A program made the translations under genes and the position numbers. The notes beneath the pieces were generated by a model. That model was not told the DNA's origin, did not search any database, and saw only the letters and a list, made by a program, of their open reading frames with translations. 64,000 nt of DNA, taken from NCBI GenBank assembly GCA_905216215.1, contig CAJMSZ010000003.1:22347-86346 (forward strand). Reading direction: 5' to 3'. Positions 62,441 to 64,000 of the stretch are shown here, one piece after another (positions within the stretch are counted from its first letter, which is position 1; each line of letters starts with the position of its first letter). The DNA is from an uncultured bacterium (lineage in GTDB: Bacteria; Bacillota; Clostridia; Lachnospirales; Lachnospiraceae).

Positions 62441-62779
62441 ATGAATATCCCAATCATCCATCCAAATGCGTTAAATGAAATCTCACGTGAGCCAGGCCCG
62501 GTTGTTGTAGAATTTTTTGCTGACTGGTGTTCAAAGTGTGCTATGATGAGCGATATTTTTCTACGAATTGCCATGCGTCATCAGCATAATATTACCTTCA
62601 AAAGAGTCAATATCGAAATTTCCCAAAAAGTGGCAGATGAACTTGGCATTGAAATTGTTCCTACCTTTATCGTGTACCAAAAAGGTGAAATTCTCGGCTA
62701 TACTTCCGGTGTTTTAGCAGAAGAAGTATTGGAACAACGTATTTTAGAACTTCTTTCCCAGAGAAAAACAGGGTATTGA
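62441..62779 (+). CDS. Thioredoxin family protein
   Basis: This 112-residue protein has a thioredoxin fold with active site WCSKC (Cys30 and Cys33) and a cis-proline in EIVPTFIVY. The motif differs from the classical WCGPC, so it is a divergent thioredoxin, probably a cytoplasmic thiol exchanger. AAGGAG precedes the ATG. No reductase gene is beside it, and the stop lies inside a hairpin that may end transcription. Confidence 0.9.
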   Translation: MNIPIIHPNALNEISREPGPVVVEFFADWCSKCAMMSDIFLRIAMRHQHNITFKRVNIEISQKVADELGIEIVPTFIVYQKGEILGYTSGVLAEEVLEQRILELLSQRKTGY

Positions 62780-62809
62780 AAATTTTCTCTTCCAATACCC
62801 TGTCTCTTC
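62769..62809. terminator. Possible terminator overlapping the thioredoxin stop
   Basis: CAGGGTATTG (62769-62778) pairs with CAATACCCTG (62793-62802), but the T-run is weak on the plus strand. Confidence 0.5.
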
Positions 62810-62821
62810 TTAAATTACTAT

Positions 62822-64000
62822 TTACAGCTTAAAATCTTCTTCTTTCAGAATGACACGATCTGACTCGTCTTTGTTCTTACCAAATACTCGCTTCACCAAA
62901 TGCTTCATATTTGCTTTCTGTGAATGTTCGATTGCTGCATCCATAATCTCTTTTACTTCAGAAACCGTTACCGCGTGGTCTTCTCTCTGCATTACATCAA
63001 TCCTGCTGTATAATGCCAGAATACCCATTTCATCAATACGATATCCGTTTTCTTTAGCGTAAGTCTGTCCGAATGTTACCAATTCATCATTGATAAATAC
63101 CGGCAATTCCAACTTAGAAGTGAATTTCTTCCTGAATTCTGGATTAGCGGCAAGCATTTTGTCCATTGGTTTACGCTGTTCTTCCAAGATAAACAAGAGC
63201 TCTCCTGTTTGTCCTCCCATGGCTTCATTCAGCTTCTGTATGGTAGCCTGAGACATCTTAGAAGCTTTTTCGATAATTAATGCACCACCACGGAGTTTTT
63301 CAATTATCTCGGCAATATTTTTCTTATTCAGTGATTCACCTGTAACAATAGCAACCTTTCCCTGTTTCAGATTTCTCTGCTTCTGAATTGCCTTAACAAT
63401 ATCTACAGCCAGAACTGTCTTTCCAGTTACTTTGCGTCCGATAATCAGGATATTACCAGTAGATGAAGTCCCATATCGGTTCTTACATCTTCTGTCATTA
63501 TCAAGAACTTCCACCAACTGTTCGCTGACACCACGAATCGGAACGAAGTATGAGAATAATTTTTTCTGCTCTTCTGTAAGTCCTGCTTTTAAACCAATTT
63601 CACTTGTTGCACTCAAATCATATCTTCCCTGCACAACAAAGCCTGTATCAAACTTTCTCAGCCGTGCTTCAATCTCACTTTCTGTCGGTTCTCCAACAGA
63701 AGCGGAACTTTTACCAGCTTCCTCCACCGGCTCCTCAACAGGTTCCTCTGATGACTCTTCCACCGCTTCTTCAATGATAGCCTCTTCCGGCTCTTCTATT
63801 GTCTCTTCTTCGGATTCTACAACTGCCGCTTTCTCTACTTCTTCATGCGGGTTCTCAATTTTCAGCGCGCTCGCATCCTCTATCTCGTCATCAAATTCCT
63901 GGTCAATTCTGAATTCATCTTCTTCGTCTTCGTACTCTTCCTCGTCTTCGTACTCTTCTTCGTCCTCGTACTCTTCTTCGTCTTCGTACTCTTCTTCGTC
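62822..64000 (-). CDS. AAA-type ATP-binding protein, 5' end beyond window
   Basis: The frame is open to the right edge, so the N terminus is missing; 392 residues are visible before the stop. It begins with strongly acidic DEEEYE repeats and Glu/Pro-rich sequence (about 110 residues), then an ATPase domain with Walker A GRKVTGKT and a Walker B-like LIIEKAS. The C terminus is basic (MKHLVKRVFGKNKDES). An internal GTG at 63763 is not a credible start. I do not know a named family; the acidic leader could anchor a partner or scaffold. It converges with the thioredoxin gene. Confidence 0.7.
   Translation of the reverse strand, partial: DEEEYEDEEEYEDEEEYEDEEEYEDEEDEFRIDQEFDDEIEDASALKIENPHEEVEKAAVVESEEETIEEPEEAIIEEAVEESSEEPVEEPVEEAGKSSASVGEPTESEIEARLRKFDTGFVVQGRYDLSATSEIGLKAGLTEEQKKLFSYFVPIRGVSEQLVEVLDNDRRCKNRYGTSSTGNILIIGRKVTGKTVLAVDIVKAIQKQRNLKQGKVAIVTGESLNKKNIAEIIEKLRGGALIIEKASKMSQATIQKLNEAMGGQTGELLFILEEQRKPMDKMLAANPEFRKKFTSKLELPVFINDELVTFGQTYAKENGYRIDEMGILALYSRIDVMQREDHAVTVSEVKEIMDAAIEHSQKANMKHLVKRVFGKNKDESDRVILKEEDFKL
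63918..64000 (-). repeat. 18-bp tandem repeats encoding DEEEYE
   Basis: At least four nearly identical 18-base units encode DEEEYE in tandem and continue to the window edge. Such acidic repeats are prone to slippage and may vary in number. Confidence 0.85.

Noticed and set aside
62281..62574. Minus-strand frame overlapping the thioredoxin gene
   Set aside because: Most of it is antisense to the thioredoxin gene, and no ribosome site is seen.
63918..64000. 18-bp repeats considered as a CRISPR or satellite
   Set aside because: They are in frame, encode DEEEYE, and have no spacers; they belong to the coding sequence.

Overview
The window looks like chromosomal DNA of a spore-forming, low-to-mid GC Clostridium relative, most likely a gut Lachnospiraceae of the Blautia/Dorea/Ruminococcus type. 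This is inferred from strong AGGAGG-type ribosome sites, sporulation genes (spoIIR, spoVG, SPOCS-LysM protein), a GlgC/GlgD pair, VanRS-like regulators, DUF1934 and XpaC/TelA neighbours, and an Rpn-type nuclease gene. There is no rRNA, prophage, CRISPR array or intact insertion sequence. I support about 59 protein genes (one truncated by the right edge, one probable remnant), four tRNAs (Gly-UCC, Leu-UAA, Tyr-GUA, Lys-CUU), one preQ1-type riboswitch and one candidate unannotated small RNA.

Layout. 0-6 kb: BMP-type lipoprotein, P1 peptidase, TelA and XpaC-like proteins, PrsA/trigger-factor-like lipoprotein foldase. 6-18 kb: mostly minus-strand housekeeping genes: DUF1934, pfkA, dnaE, an Rpn-like fragment, cvfB, acyl-ACP thioesterase, spoIIR, ispE, SPOCS-LysM protein, PrcB-like lipoprotein. 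18-23 kb: plus-strand plsC, pncB, ddl, murF. 23-27.5 kb: Crp-like regulator, YitT, spoVG, glgD, glgC. 27.6-32.5 kb: murC, then the primosome pair dnaD and dnaC/dnaI, then prs; three DnaA-box-like sites lie between murC and dnaD. 32.5-38.4 kb: YhaN/YhaO-like DNA metabolism pair, VanRS-like two-component system, asnS. 38.5-46.6 kb: preQ1 riboswitch and queT, a membrane protein, tRNA-Gly, fdhD, prolyl-tRNA deacylase, a small protein, Rpn nuclease, cysteine desulfidase, MATE pump, YfcE phosphodiesterase. 46.6-51 kb: candidate small RNA, then a metal-resistance locus with split parts (P-type ATPase, separate HMA protein, ArsR repressor, AraC regulator) and two near-identical operator palindromes. 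51-59 kb: LysR, radical SAM, GNAT, tRNA-Leu/Tyr, C39 peptidase, asnB, AEC transporter, free methionine sulfoxide reductase. 59-61.4 kb: a RepB/Rep_3 initiator with a plasmid-like iteron origin beside tRNA-Lys. 61.5-64 kb: trmB, thioredoxin, and the C-terminal part of an ATP-binding protein with an acidic repeat.

The most striking item is 59.2-61.25 kb. A Rep_3-family initiator gene is preceded by about fifteen copies of a GTGTACC-N5-GGT-like iteron (nine on one strand, then six on the other), two of them arranged as perfect palindromes, with a DnaA-box-like site, a 44-bp tandem duplication and an AT-rich stretch. This is the architecture of an iteron plasmid origin, but it sits among chromosomal housekeeping genes. 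Together with the DnaA-box cluster ahead of dnaD-dnaI, the window carries two separate DNA-replication control signals.
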